From NCBI RefSeq assembly GCF_014201335.1, contig NZ_JACHEB010000007.1:241357-305356 (forward strand): 64,000 nt of DNA. Direction: 5' to 3'. This document shows, piece by piece, positions 8,411 through 16,962 of this stretch. The notes below the pieces were generated by a model that was not told the origin of the DNA, did not search any database, and worked only from the letters and a program-made list of their open reading frames with translations. The translations under genes and the position numbers were made by a program. Positions within the stretch are counted from its first letter, which is position 1. Every line of letters begins with the position of its first letter. The DNA comes from Tunturiibacter gelidiferens (GTDB taxonomy: Bacteria > Acidobacteriota > Terriglobia > Terriglobales > Acidobacteriaceae).

Positions 8411-10222
8411 CTAGCCAACGCTACATCGTTCGCCTGCGTAGATACCCGACGAGAGAAACTGTCGAAGCGTAGGATCGTCGGGGTCAAATCGAGCCAGCCC
8501 AGTAAGAATCTCTAGAGCTCTCTTTTTGTTGCCAACCCTACACTCGATGAACGCCAGGTTTAGCCCTGCCGTTATCTGGCTCGGATCAGCCTCTACCGCT
8601 CGCCGCAGCAGATCGACCGCATCGGCAGTGTGTCCCGATACCGCATCCAGAACCGCGAGGTTTCCCAACGCCGTAGCATCATACGGATCTTCTTTCAACG
8701 AATCGGCATACTCTTTACGAGCATCGCTTTTATCACCAGACATCTGCTCGATAAATCCAAGCTTCGTATGAAGCTCGACGTCACTTGCACCGCTTTTTTC
8801 CGCTCTTAGCAGAAGACGCAACGCCTTTTCGGCATCCTTTTGATTTCCATTCTCTGCTAACTGCGCGTACGCCAATCCCATCTCTCTATCTCCAGCCGAT
8901 ACCTTACCAACCGGCACCAGATCGTCCTCCTCTGCAGCATCCAGAAACCGTACGGCCGAAGACGTTGAGTGCGGTCGCCGTTGAATATTGTGGTCCGTAG
9001 CCTGTTCATGGGAAATGTCAGCAGCCTCACGCGTAGGCATGTGGCAGACCGCGCAGTCTTTTTGCTCGGGATGGTGTGCTGTCGCCATCTTCGCGCCCGT
9101 ATGACACGTTAAGCACCTGTTGCGAAAGTACTCAACTCGCTCTTCTGAACCTGGCAAGCTATGCGGATCGTGGCATGTCGTGCAGGTCAACTTATCACCG
9201 CTGGCGAGCTTACATGCGCTACGCAGAAGCGCCTCATACTGACTACTCGCACGACCGCCGCCTGTCTTTGCGCTCGTCTTCACGGAGTAAACGACGTAGT
9301 CCGCAAGATCGTCCCCCACCCGGAACTCTGCCAGTGATCTCCCCGCACGATATACAGCCACATTGCCTTCAAGATGGCACTGGAGACAAACGCTGTCCCT
9401 CGCCGGGACGGCCAATTTAGCCGGATTCACAATCGGCCCACGCCCCTGCGCCTCCAGATGCTTCGAAGCATCACCATGGCAGGCAACACATCCGATTCCC
9501 CCCTGCAGGAACGGTGGCCCCGCGTAGCGGTTACGAGCTTCGGGCAACGCCATCTGCACCTCCGAAGCATGGCAATGGAGACAGTTGGAATCGACAGGCA
9601 GCGCCGCAGGCATGGTCTTCGTTGCTCCATAGTTTGGAGCCATGTCCCACAATTGCTTCTTCCCATAAAAATTGATGGGAATCTCAAACCACTGCCCTTC
9701 TTCCTCATAAAGGTAAGTACGGCCACGATGTCCGGAGCCTATAAAGTACCGCAGCTCTTTCTCGCCGTCCAGAACAGACCGCTCATTCGATGCCTCCGGC
9801 GCATCGTCGCGGTCATACGACATCCAGGCCCGGCCATCCCGAGAAAAAACCTTATAGCGAATTCCAGAAGCAGCGTGAAAGAAGCTTCCTTGCAACAGCC
9901 CTTCCATAGCTGTTCCGCTAGCTCGCGCCATCGGAGTACGCTCGTACTTTTCGTAGATCTCTTTGTGGCAGCTCGCGCAAACCTCATCTGGATTTGCTCG
10001 CAGCGCAGCCACTTCGCCTTGTTCGCGAGTATGACCAAAGGCGCGAACTCGAGACTTCGGCACCCAATAAAAAACCGTCAACAAAACAAGAGAAAATATC
10101 GCGACCACGCGTCCGACAATCCACATCGATCCACGAGAATCTACTCGTGCCTGAAAAGACTGCACGCTCCAAAGAGAGGACTCACACAGCGATAAAACTC
10201 GCCTTGGCATCTTCCGCGACAA
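8411..10222 (-). CDS. Seven-haem cytochrome c with C-terminal TPRs
   Basis: An exported multihaem protein of about 603 residues. Seven CxxCH haem sites are visible: CASCH, CLHCH, CVACH, CLQCH, CTTCH, CLTCH and CAVCH. The first six or seven lie in the N-terminal two thirds; three or four TPRs follow at the C-terminus. A hydrophobic helix near the N-terminus (VGRVVAIFSLVLLTVFYW) is the export signal or membrane anchor. The start is uncertain: a TTG at 10222 has AGGGGG five bases before it and lies 16 bases past the upstream stop; ATG at 10210 or 10126 and a longer frame to 10312 are possible. Multihaem c proteins of this layout carry periplasmic or outer-membrane electron transfer. It is cotranscribed with the TPR gene upstream. 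Confidence 0.88.
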   Translation of the reverse strand: MSRKMPRRVLSLCESSLWSVQSFQARVDSRGSMWIVGRVVAIFSLVLLTVFYWVPKSRVRAFGHTREQGEVAALRANPDEVCASCHKEIYEKYERTPMARASGTAMEGLLQGSFFHAASGIRYKVFSRDGRAWMSYDRDDAPEASNERSVLDGEKELRYFIGSGHRGRTYLYEEEGQWFEIPINFYGKKQLWDMAPNYGATKTMPAALPVDSNCLHCHASEVQMALPEARNRYAGPPFLQGGIGCVACHGDASKHLEAQGRGPIVNPAKLAVPARDSVCLQCHLEGNVAVYRAGRSLAEFRVGDDLADYVVYSVKTSAKTGGGRASSQYEALLRSACKLASGDKLTCTTCHDPHSLPGSEERVEYFRNRCLTCHTGAKMATAHHPEQKDCAVCHMPTREAADISHEQATDHNIQRRPHSTSSAVRFLDAAEEDDLVPVGKVSAGDREMGLAYAQLAENGNQKDAEKALRLLLRAEKSGASDVELHTKLGFIEQMSGDKSDARKEYADSLKEDPYDATALGNLAVLDAVSGHTADAVDLLRRAVEADPSQITAGLNLAFIECRVGNKKRALEILTGLARFDPDDPTLRQFLSSGIYAGERCSVG

Positions 10223-10238
10223 GTATGCCCCCTCGGCT

Positions 10239-11339
10239 TCAATGAAGCGTTTCGAGTTTAGGTTCGCTCGCAGCTTGGATCTTATGGGAGATCTCAGTCT
10301 CTCGACTGGCATCGTCTCCTCTGCCCAGCGACCGGTACGCTTGTCCCAACAAACTATGAGTTATGTAGTTGCTCGAGTCCATCTTTTCAGCCCGTTCCAG
10401 ATACATCAACGCGCTTGCAGGATCTTGCCGCTTCAGCAGAACTTTTCCCAGCAGAATATATGGTCCCGTCGAATTCGGTTCCAGAAGCAAGGCACGTTGT
10501 AAGGATTGCTGCGCCTTCGTATATTCTCCGGCTCGGCTATAAGCATCCCCCAGCCTGTCGTAGATACTGCCATCGAGCGGATTGCGCACTCGTTCCTTCT
10601 CAAACTCCGCAACAGCTACATCCAAATGTTCACCCGCGAGGGCGACTTCGCCAAGCAGAGAGTGCGCAAGCGGCAACTGCGGGTCCAACTCCAGCGCCTT
10701 CGTAGCGAACTGCTGAGCCACTGGCAGATAATCACGGCGCAGCAGCATTCGAGCAGCCAGAAGATAAGCCGGCGCCGAATCGCCCGGAAATCCGTACTGC
10801 GTCGCAAACGCTCCCCGCGCCTTGTCGTATTGGTTGGTATCGAGATAACAAAGAGCGAGCACATAGTTTGGATCGATCTTCGTCTGCGAAGTCCAGCTCG
10901 AAGCGGATTCGAGCAAAGGAATCGCATCCGCCGGCCGGCCCATTCGAAATAACGTCAGCCCCCGCAACTGAGTCGATTCCTGGTCGTGAGGATCCTGGTT
11001 AAGAGCACTCGCCAACGCAACATCCGCATCTGTAAAGTCATTCTCGGAGTACAGCGCGAGACCTCGCAACCGATTGACTCCTGCAGCCACAGGCTGTTTC
11101 GCAGCCAAAGCATCCAATTGCTTCAGAGCATCGTCAGAACGCCCGCGATCAATCATCGCTCGCAACTGTGTAAGATTCGACGCGACGTCGGTAGACACAG
11201 CTCCCGGCACGGAAACCATCCCATTAGGCGTCGGCGCTGTAGGTACAGTTGTTGAGGATTGCGCAAGTCCAAGTGGCAGGGAGAGCACCGCCGGAAAGAA
11301 CAGACAGCGAAGTAAGGCTACTTTGAGCGGACTGCACAT
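10239..11339 (-). CDS. Exported TPR protein
   Basis: A protein of 366 residues from the ATG at 11339: signal peptide (CRCLFFPAVLSLPLG-type core, ending GLAQ), a Thr/Pro-rich linker to about residue 45, then seven or eight TPR units. The open frame reaches to a TTG at 11366, but that overlaps the T-run of the receptor's terminator, so the ATG is preferred. It is the first gene of the minus-strand redox block: the seven-haem cytochrome begins 16 bases after its stop. A scaffold role for the cytochrome is plausible. No catalytic motif is visible. Confidence 0.84.
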   Translation of the reverse strand: MCSPLKVALLRCLFFPAVLSLPLGLAQSSTTVPTAPTPNGMVSVPGAVSTDVASNLTQLRAMIDRGRSDDALKQLDALAAKQPVAAGVNRLRGLALYSENDFTDADVALASALNQDPHDQESTQLRGLTLFRMGRPADAIPLLESASSWTSQTKIDPNYVLALCYLDTNQYDKARGAFATQYGFPGDSAPAYLLAARMLLRRDYLPVAQQFATKALELDPQLPLAHSLLGEVALAGEHLDVAVAEFEKERVRNPLDGSIYDRLGDAYSRAGEYTKAQQSLQRALLLEPNSTGPYILLGKVLLKRQDPASALMYLERAEKMDSSNYITHSLLGQAYRSLGRGDDASRETEISHKIQAASEPKLETLH

Positions 11340-11364
11340 AGAAGATCTGGACCGAGTGTAACTC

Positions 11365-11397
11365 AAATAAAAGAGAGGAGCCGTAGCTCCCCTCTCT
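11365..11397 (-). terminator. Rho-independent terminator after the TonB receptor gene
   Basis: On the minus strand, AGAGAGGGGAGC and GCTCCTCTCT pair around a 4-base TACG-type loop, with one unpaired base, followed by TTTTATTT. It begins 16 bases past the receptor stop and separates the receptor transcript from the redox block downstream. Confidence 0.85.
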
Positions 11398-11412
11398 CGA
11401 AAAACGTCCTGC

Positions 11413-14400
11413 CTAGAACGTTATTCTAGCTGTGAACGCAAGTTGACGCGGACTCGACTGTCCAACAGTTCCTATACCATTGCCACCGATACCATTCGTG
11501 ATGGAAGCGTTGCCGTCGATAGGAACACTGTTAGAGTTGCCATTCGGTGTCCCTGAGCTGATGTAGTTGAATACGTTGAAGGCATCCATTCGGAATAGCG
11601 CGGAGACGCTCTCCTTGATGGGGAAGGTCTTCTGTACCGCTAGGTCCGTGTTGAAGAAGTGCGGTCCATAGTTGCTGTTGCGACCAGTGTTGCCAATCTG
11701 ATCGAGAGCGGGGCAGGTAAAGCCACCAGAACCAGCTCCCGTTCCTGGGCAAAGCTGAGGAAGGGCGGTGAAATACGGCCTCGAGTGACTGACTGGGTTG
11801 AATTTACCTTGCTTCGGATGGAAGGCGCCCGGGTTTCCGTTCGGATAGCACGGCGCTGCAGTCGGGTGGCCGCTGTTATCGCCGATTCCACTCCCACCAA
11901 CTGATGTAGTGCAATTCGACATTGAGAGGCTATAGGGCAGGCCGCCCGAGACGTTGAGTACAGGACTCAGCTGCCATCCACCTACAATCTCATCTACCCA
12001 TCGCGATGCATTGGGCAGCAACAACTTGTTGCGGCCTACCGGCAGCTCGTAAGCGCCAAATACCACCAACTGTTGTTCGCGAATCGAATCGTCACGGCCA
12101 TAAGCAGCCGCCTTCACCCATGTCGCATAACTGTTGTTGTAGTTGAACCCACGCTGCCAGGCGTAATTCGCTGTAAACGATAACCCATGGGATAGCTGCT
12201 TGGCGACCGTAACCTGAAGTGCATTGAAGTGAGTATTCTGATTGTCCCCGTAGTATCCAATCGGTTGATTCCAGCCGCAAGCCCCTGGGGGTAGACTTTC
12301 ACCCGTAGGCTGCAAATAATTTGGATCCTGACAAGCCGGCAGCACTCCGGCATAATAACGTTCCAAAAACTTCTGTGCCGCTGTAGCCCCGGTTGCTGGG
12401 TTTATTGCATTCGCGGCCGTGCAGCCCGCACCTACAGGGAAACAAGTGCCGCCAGCCGGATCGTAATGGAGAGGAGTTCCCGTGATGCTCTGAGCTCCGG
12501 GGAGGAAGATTCCTGCTTCGTTCGGATTGGTATTATTGCCATCACCTGCGCTGAGCGTATTAGTGCCCTTGTTACCAACATAGGCCATCGTCAGAGATAA
12601 GGTTGGAGTAATCGACTGCTGCACGCTCATGTTCCAGGCGTCCAACGTGGGGAGCTTCAGCGGATTTGGACGTGCCTTTGTGCTTACTTGCGATCCGGGA
12701 TTGGGCAAAAGACCATCAGATGGAACAGAGACGGTCTGGTTCGGTGCTGGCCCCGTAGCGAGATTGAAAGGCTGGGCATAGCTCGAGGCCTGCGAACCTC
12801 CTCCCTGGATCGACTGGTTCGCGAGAACAGGAAGGTTCTGCGTAACTACGTGACCAAAGATCGAGCCGAATACGCCAAGGTCAAAGCTCCGACCGTAACC
12901 TGCACGCACCACAGTTTTGTCTGTAGCCTGGTAGGCCAGGCCAACGCGCGGATTCCACGTATTCTTTCCCGCCTGCCAACCCATATTTGTTGGAACTCCA
13001 CCTACCCCGGCAACGTGCAAATAGCCTGTGGAGAGATCCATGAGAGCGCCGTTGCCGTCTCCATTGACCACTTCTGGAAAGTACAGTTCATAACGTATGC
13101 CCAGATTGAGGGTAAGCTTGGGCGTTGTGCGCCAGGTGTCCTGCGCGTAGAAGAACGTGCGCTTCTGGAACTCCTTCGCATTAGTCGAAGTGCTGACGTA
13201 GCGATTGAATTGGTTCACGTCTCCGAGGACGAAAGAAGCAAGTCCAAGTCCCGGAGAAGACGGCGTGGGATCTCCCTTATCCGGCGTAAATGCAGTTGCA
13301 ATTCCATTGAAGTTGAATAATCCAGTGCGATCCACGTCACTCGGGACGCGGAGATTGCGAGCATAACGCAGATCCACTCCGAACTTCACTGCGTGATTGC
13401 GTATTGTCTTCGTCCAGTTGTTTACAATCTGGTACTGATCTTCCTTTTCAATCAGAGGGCAATTGCAACGATTGATATTGAGTCCCGCGCCCCACTCCGT
13501 CTGCCCATTATTAGGCATATTGATTTGAAAGCCTGGCAAGCCGCTGGTAATCGGATCGCCGGTATTCAGTCCACCAAAGCCAAGATCCGTAGCTGCAGTC
13601 GTCCCAGCATCAAACTTCTGATCGTTGATGTTGTAGCGGTAGTAGCCAAGCCGAAAATCTGTAACGAGTGACGAATTTATGGCGATGTCCATACCAGCAG
13701 CTGTGCTGTCGTTTGCGCCAGACGAATTTCCGCCATAGCCACCCAAGCCAAAACCAGGACCGCCCGCCGCGCCGAGCAGCAAATTTCCTGTCAAAGTGTC
13801 CGTAAATCGGCTGAACCGAACAAACGCATGCGCCTTTTGTGTGATCTGTCCATCCAGCCGAACATCCCATTGATCGCTATTGAAGATACCCGTGCCACCC
13901 TGCGTGTAGGTGTCAAGCAACCCGCTGGCACCTATTTTGTTAGGAGCGTATTGAGAAATTGCCTTGATGTAATTCAATGCCGGGCCTGACAAGTCACCTT
14001 GCGGAATGACGCCACCCGCATATTGAGTAGATACGCCGTTGACATTGTGATAAATAGGGAAATTCAACCCCAGAGCTGGCTGATTGTATTCGCTAAAATT
14101 GCAACCATTCCCGCTGAGACACGTAGAGGTGATCTGCGCCGTCGGAACGATGGTGGAGGAAGTGATTCCAACTTTTTGACGTGCCCCCTGATAGTCGCCA
14201 AAAAAGAAAAACTTGTCTTTAAGAATTGGGCCGCCGATCGAACCCCCAAATAGATTCTTGAGGCCGGCCGGAATGTGGCTTCCTAACTGCCCCGGCGTGT
14301 CAGGGAAGTTCGTGTAGGGATCTTTCGCAAGATTTGCGTTGCCAGTGCGATAGTCAAACGCCGAACCATGGAACTTATTCGAACCAGACTTCGTCTGCGC

Positions 14401-15135
14401 AGTCACAACCGACGAGACCGCCTTACCAAACTCAGCATCGAAGTTCTGCGTCGTGATCTTGGTCTCTGAAAGAGAATCCAGATTCGGATTGACGACGATG
14501 ATGCCCAGAATTGGATCCTGATTATCGGTACCATCCAGCATGAAAGCTACGCCACCGAACGCCTGTCCATCGACTTGAATCTGGGCGCTGCCCTGTGGGT
14601 TCTCATCAGGAGCATGGCTCCATCCCAGCAGTTGCGCGCCGGGCAATAGAAGTTGAAGGTTAGTGAAGTTGCGGCCACCCACCGGCAGATCACCAATATC
14701 TTTAGTGGTAAAAATCGTCGACACATCAGCACGGTCCGTCTTTAACTGCGGAACCGAATCCGCATCGACTTCAACAGTCTGATCTGATCCACCCACCGTC
14801 ATCGAAGCGACAACTTTGGTCGACGTATCAGCAAAGAGCTGAATGCCCTTTTGCGAAAAGCCCTTGAAACCCTGTGCGGCTACGGTAACGTCGTAAAGGT
14901 CTGGGATGAGATGTTCAACCGTGAATTCGCCGCTCGCGTTTGAAGTTGTCGTAACAGACGTTCCCTTCCCCTCATCGGTGACGGTAACAGTCGCTCCAGG
15001 AACCGCGGCACCTGTTGTGTCAACGACCGATCCGAAGATCGAACCATAGACTGCCTGGCCATACGCAACTGGCGAAGACATCAATACACACACAGCGAAT
15101 AGCAAACCCACCGTTACGCGCGTCACAAATCTCAT
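11413..15135 (-). CDS. Oar-type TonB-dependent receptor with carboxypeptidase-regulatory domain
   Basis: A 1240-residue outer-membrane receptor. The ATG at 15135 is fixed by a GGAGG seven bases upstream (15143-15147); a longer frame to 15162 lacks one. After the signal peptide (ending AYGQ) come a carboxypeptidase-regulatory-like beta domain (about 30-105), a plug domain containing DLPVGGRNFTNLQLLLPG, and a long beta-barrel ending in ...TARITF, whose terminal Phe is the usual BAM signal. Oar-like receptors are expanded in Acidobacteriota and are thought to import glycans or peptides. No TonB box is obvious. The divergent GntR/LacI-type regulator and the GH13 genes across the intergenic region suggest an alpha-glucan ligand; this is inference from position. 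Confidence 0.92.
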   Translation of the reverse strand: MRFVTRVTVGLLFAVCVLMSSPVAYGQAVYGSIFGSVVDTTGAAVPGATVTVTDEGKGTSVTTTSNASGEFTVEHLIPDLYDVTVAAQGFKGFSQKGIQLFADTSTKVVASMTVGGSDQTVEVDADSVPQLKTDRADVSTIFTTKDIGDLPVGGRNFTNLQLLLPGAQLLGWSHAPDENPQGSAQIQVDGQAFGGVAFMLDGTDNQDPILGIIVVNPNLDSLSETKITTQNFDAEFGKAVSSVVTAQTKSGSNKFHGSAFDYRTGNANLAKDPYTNFPDTPGQLGSHIPAGLKNLFGGSIGGPILKDKFFFFGDYQGARQKVGITSSTIVPTAQITSTCLSGNGCNFSEYNQPALGLNFPIYHNVNGVSTQYAGGVIPQGDLSGPALNYIKAISQYAPNKIGASGLLDTYTQGGTGIFNSDQWDVRLDGQITQKAHAFVRFSRFTDTLTGNLLLGAAGGPGFGLGGYGGNSSGANDSTAAGMDIAINSSLVTDFRLGYYRYNINDQKFDAGTTAATDLGFGGLNTGDPITSGLPGFQINMPNNGQTEWGAGLNINRCNCPLIEKEDQYQIVNNWTKTIRNHAVKFGVDLRYARNLRVPSDVDRTGLFNFNGIATAFTPDKGDPTPSSPGLGLASFVLGDVNQFNRYVSTSTNAKEFQKRTFFYAQDTWRTTPKLTLNLGIRYELYFPEVVNGDGNGALMDLSTGYLHVAGVGGVPTNMGWQAGKNTWNPRVGLAYQATDKTVVRAGYGRSFDLGVFGSIFGHVVTQNLPVLANQSIQGGGSQASSYAQPFNLATGPAPNQTVSVPSDGLLPNPGSQVSTKARPNPLKLPTLDAWNMSVQQSITPTLSLTMAYVGNKGTNTLSAGDGNNTNPNEAGIFLPGAQSITGTPLHYDPAGGTCFPVGAGCTAANAINPATGATAAQKFLERYYAGVLPACQDPNYLQPTGESLPPGACGWNQPIGYYGDNQNTHFNALQVTVAKQLSHGLSFTANYAWQRGFNYNNSYATWVKAAAYGRDDSIREQQLVVFGAYELPVGRNKLLLPNASRWVDEIVGGWQLSPVLNVSGGLPYSLSMSNCTTSVGGSGIGDNSGHPTAAPCYPNGNPGAFHPKQGKFNPVSHSRPYFTALPQLCPGTGAGSGGFTCPALDQIGNTGRNSNYGPHFFNTDLAVQKTFPIKESVSALFRMDAFNVFNYISSGTPNGNSNSVPIDGNASITNGIGGNGIGTVGQSSPRQLAFTARITF

Positions 15136-15297
15136 AACAAAACCTCCAAAAAGGTGCTGCATTCGCTAGCTGTTGGCAATCATTTTGTCAGCGCTGCCGA
15201 ACTCCGCCGATAGTCAAACGCTTTCTACGTGCCTAACCGGGCCCTTAGTCCTCATCCGCGTTCGAACGCGACGGAATCACACTTTTTGAGTCGCCCG

Positions 15298-15327
15298 AAA
15301 ATAACCGAGAGGTCCACCACATGTCAA
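15298..15327 (-). promoter_or_regulatory. Sigma-70-like promoter for the TonB receptor
   Basis: On the minus strand a perfect TTGACA (15322-15327) is followed after 18 bases by TATTTT (15298-15303), pointing to the receptor start 163 bases downstream. The spacer contains a GGTCCACC-type sequence resembling the nearby palindrome, so a repressor could cover it. Confidence 0.5.
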
Positions 15328-15404
15328 CAATTTGCTTGGTAGATTTTTGCAAGTTATTGACAATCCGATCAAACATACAAGAATCGGGACAAGAAAAGCA
15401 CAAT

Positions 15405-15415
15405 TGGTCCTACCA
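15405..15415. promoter_or_regulatory. Candidate operator palindrome TGGTCCTACCA
   Basis: TGGT and ACCA arms around a 3-base centre fit the general TNGTNNNACNA pattern known for FadR-branch GntR proteins. The adjacent gene encodes a GntR-type HTH, so autoregulation and control of the receptor are plausible. The site is 232 bases from the regulator start. Confidence 0.4.
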
Positions 15416-15646
15416 TTCTACGAACGACGCTGTAATCCAATCAAGTTCGATCCCCCGCCAAGCTAATGAGCGAATAACCATTTACGCCTACAGAGACGAC
15501 AGCCGGGAACACCGCCGGATGCAACCAAATATCAACCAAAAGGTTGACCACCGCCTCCATTGACGAGTAAAGTTCCGGCTCATCCAGGGAATCTTTGTCT
15601 ATACATTAACAACAGATCCTTGGACGATTTCCTCGGGATGGATTTT

Positions 15647-16846
15647 ATGAAGAGTAGCCAGACCGTTCGCCCAGAGGCTAAGCCGGGACCGAGCAACCCA
15701 GAGATTCGCTCAGCGAAAGAGAATAAGAAAAAGGCGGCTGATACGCCGAAATATCGACTGGTCTACGAGGACCTCCATTCAGCCATAAAAACTGGCACTC
15801 TCCGCAAGGGAGATCGTCTTCCGAGCGAAGCCGAACTCGGACGACGCTATAACACCTCGCGCATTACCATCGCGAAAGCCGTGCGGGATCTTCAACTGCA
15901 AGGCCTCGTCTCACGCCATCCCGGCTCAGGCACCCACGTTCTCTCACCTATTGCCTCCACTGATCACGTCTTCGGTCTACTGATTCCCGATCTCGGTAGA
16001 ACCGAGATCTTTGAACCCATCTGCAACGGCATGATGCGATCTCCTCTCTCCAAGCCACACTCTCTCCTGTGGGGACACTCCATGGGCGAGTTAGCCCAAC
16101 AGCAGAAGGAGGCAGAGCAACTCTGCCACAAGTACATCGCGCAAAAAGTCTCGGGTGTGTTCTTCGCACCGCTGGAATTCACGCCGGAAAAAGATATCGT
16201 AAACCGGCGAATCGCATCCGCGTTCGATCGCGCAGGCATCCCGGTCGTGCTTCTCGACCGCTGCTACGCGCCGTATCCGCTTCGTTCAAAGTATGACCTC
16301 GTCGGTATCGACAATCGCAGTGCGGGTTTCCTCATTACGCAGCACCTCATCCTTCATGGAGCCAAACGCATTGCCTTTGTCGCCAGGCGTCTCTCTGCCT
16401 CAACCGTTCACGGACGAATCGCCGGCTATCGCGAAGCTCTCTTGGCTCGCGGCCTCACCCAGCAACAAGACCTTGTATGCATCGGCGATCCAGAGGATCA
16501 TCACTTCCTGCAGACCGTGCTCCGAGACAGCCGTCCTGACGCAATCGTCTGTGCCAACGACATCACCGCAGCTCGGATCATGCAGGGACTCACCACTCAC
16601 GGAATACGTGTTCCGCAAGATATTCGGATAGTTGGAATCGATGACGTGAAATACGCTAGCCTCCTGCCGGTTCCTCTCACCACCCAGCATCAAAACTGCG
16701 GCGACATTGGTGCTATGGCTCTCGTGACAATGCTCCAGCGACTGGAGAAACCCGATCTCCCCACACGCGACATCCTCCTGCAGACAAAGACCGTCCTTCG
16801 CAGTTCATGCGGAACCCATCCATCATCGGCCCACAAACTCACTTAA
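15647..16846 (+). CDS. GntR-HTH / LacI-type sensor regulator (AraR-like layout)
   Basis: A 399-residue transcription factor. Residues 35-105 are a GntR winged helix (GDRLPSEAELGRRYNTSRIT, then VRDLQLQGLVSRHPGSGTHV). Residues 110-385 are a LacI/GalR periplasmic-binding-like sensor (HVFGLLIPDL, GIDNRSAGFLITQHL, DAIVCANDITAARIMQGL, DIRIVGIDDVKYASLLP). The same layout is known from AraR, which responds to a sugar. I chose the ATG at 15647, preceded by GGGATGG; 15638 is an alternative and the frame extends to 15560. It is divergent from the TonB receptor and directly upstream of two alpha-glucosidases, so an alpha-glucan or maltodextrin effector is likely. A 16-base inverted repeat lies just past its stop. 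Confidence 0.9.
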   Translation: MKSSQTVRPEAKPGPSNPEIRSAKENKKKAADTPKYRLVYEDLHSAIKTGTLRKGDRLPSEAELGRRYNTSRITIAKAVRDLQLQGLVSRHPGSGTHVLSPIASTDHVFGLLIPDLGRTEIFEPICNGMMRSPLSKPHSLLWGHSMGELAQQQKEAEQLCHKYIAQKVSGVFFAPLEFTPEKDIVNRRIASAFDRAGIPVVLLDRCYAPYPLRSKYDLVGIDNRSAGFLITQHLILHGAKRIAFVARRLSASTVHGRIAGYREALLARGLTQQQDLVCIGDPEDHHFLQTVLRDSRPDAIVCANDITAARIMQGLTTHGIRVPQDIRIVGIDDVKYASLLPVPLTTQHQNCGDIGAMALVTMLQRLEKPDLPTRDILLQTKTVLRSSCGTHPSSAHKLT

Positions 16847-16878
16847 ATTCCCACGCAATCAAACCTGTTCCCGCCCTG

Positions 16879-16894
16879 TTAGGTCGTAACCTAA
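16879..16894. promoter_or_regulatory. Inverted repeat upstream of the first GH13 gene
   Basis: TTAGGT and ACCTAA form perfect 6-base arms around CGTA, 84 bases before the TTG start of the first alpha-glucosidase and 33 bases past the regulator stop. A TATAGT -10-like hexamer follows at 16933-16938. It could be the operator for the GH13 pair; its spacing differs from the 15405 palindrome, so the two need not bind the same protein. Confidence 0.4.
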
Positions 16895-16962
16895 ATGCTA
16901 TGACCATCAGTCCCAACCCGCATGCCAAATGCTATAGTGTTGCGAACTCCGGAGGGCGCGAC

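Larger units (their letters stand above)
15136..15646. promoter_or_regulatory. Divergent control region between receptor and regulator
   Basis: This 511-base region holds the promoters for both divergent genes. It contains a good minus-strand promoter (15298-15327), a TGGTCCTACCA palindrome (15405-15415), a similar but imperfect AGGTCCACCA inside the promoter spacer (about 15310-15319), and a plus-strand TTGACA (15357-15362) for which I could not find a good -10. No gene is visible in it. Confidence 0.5.
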
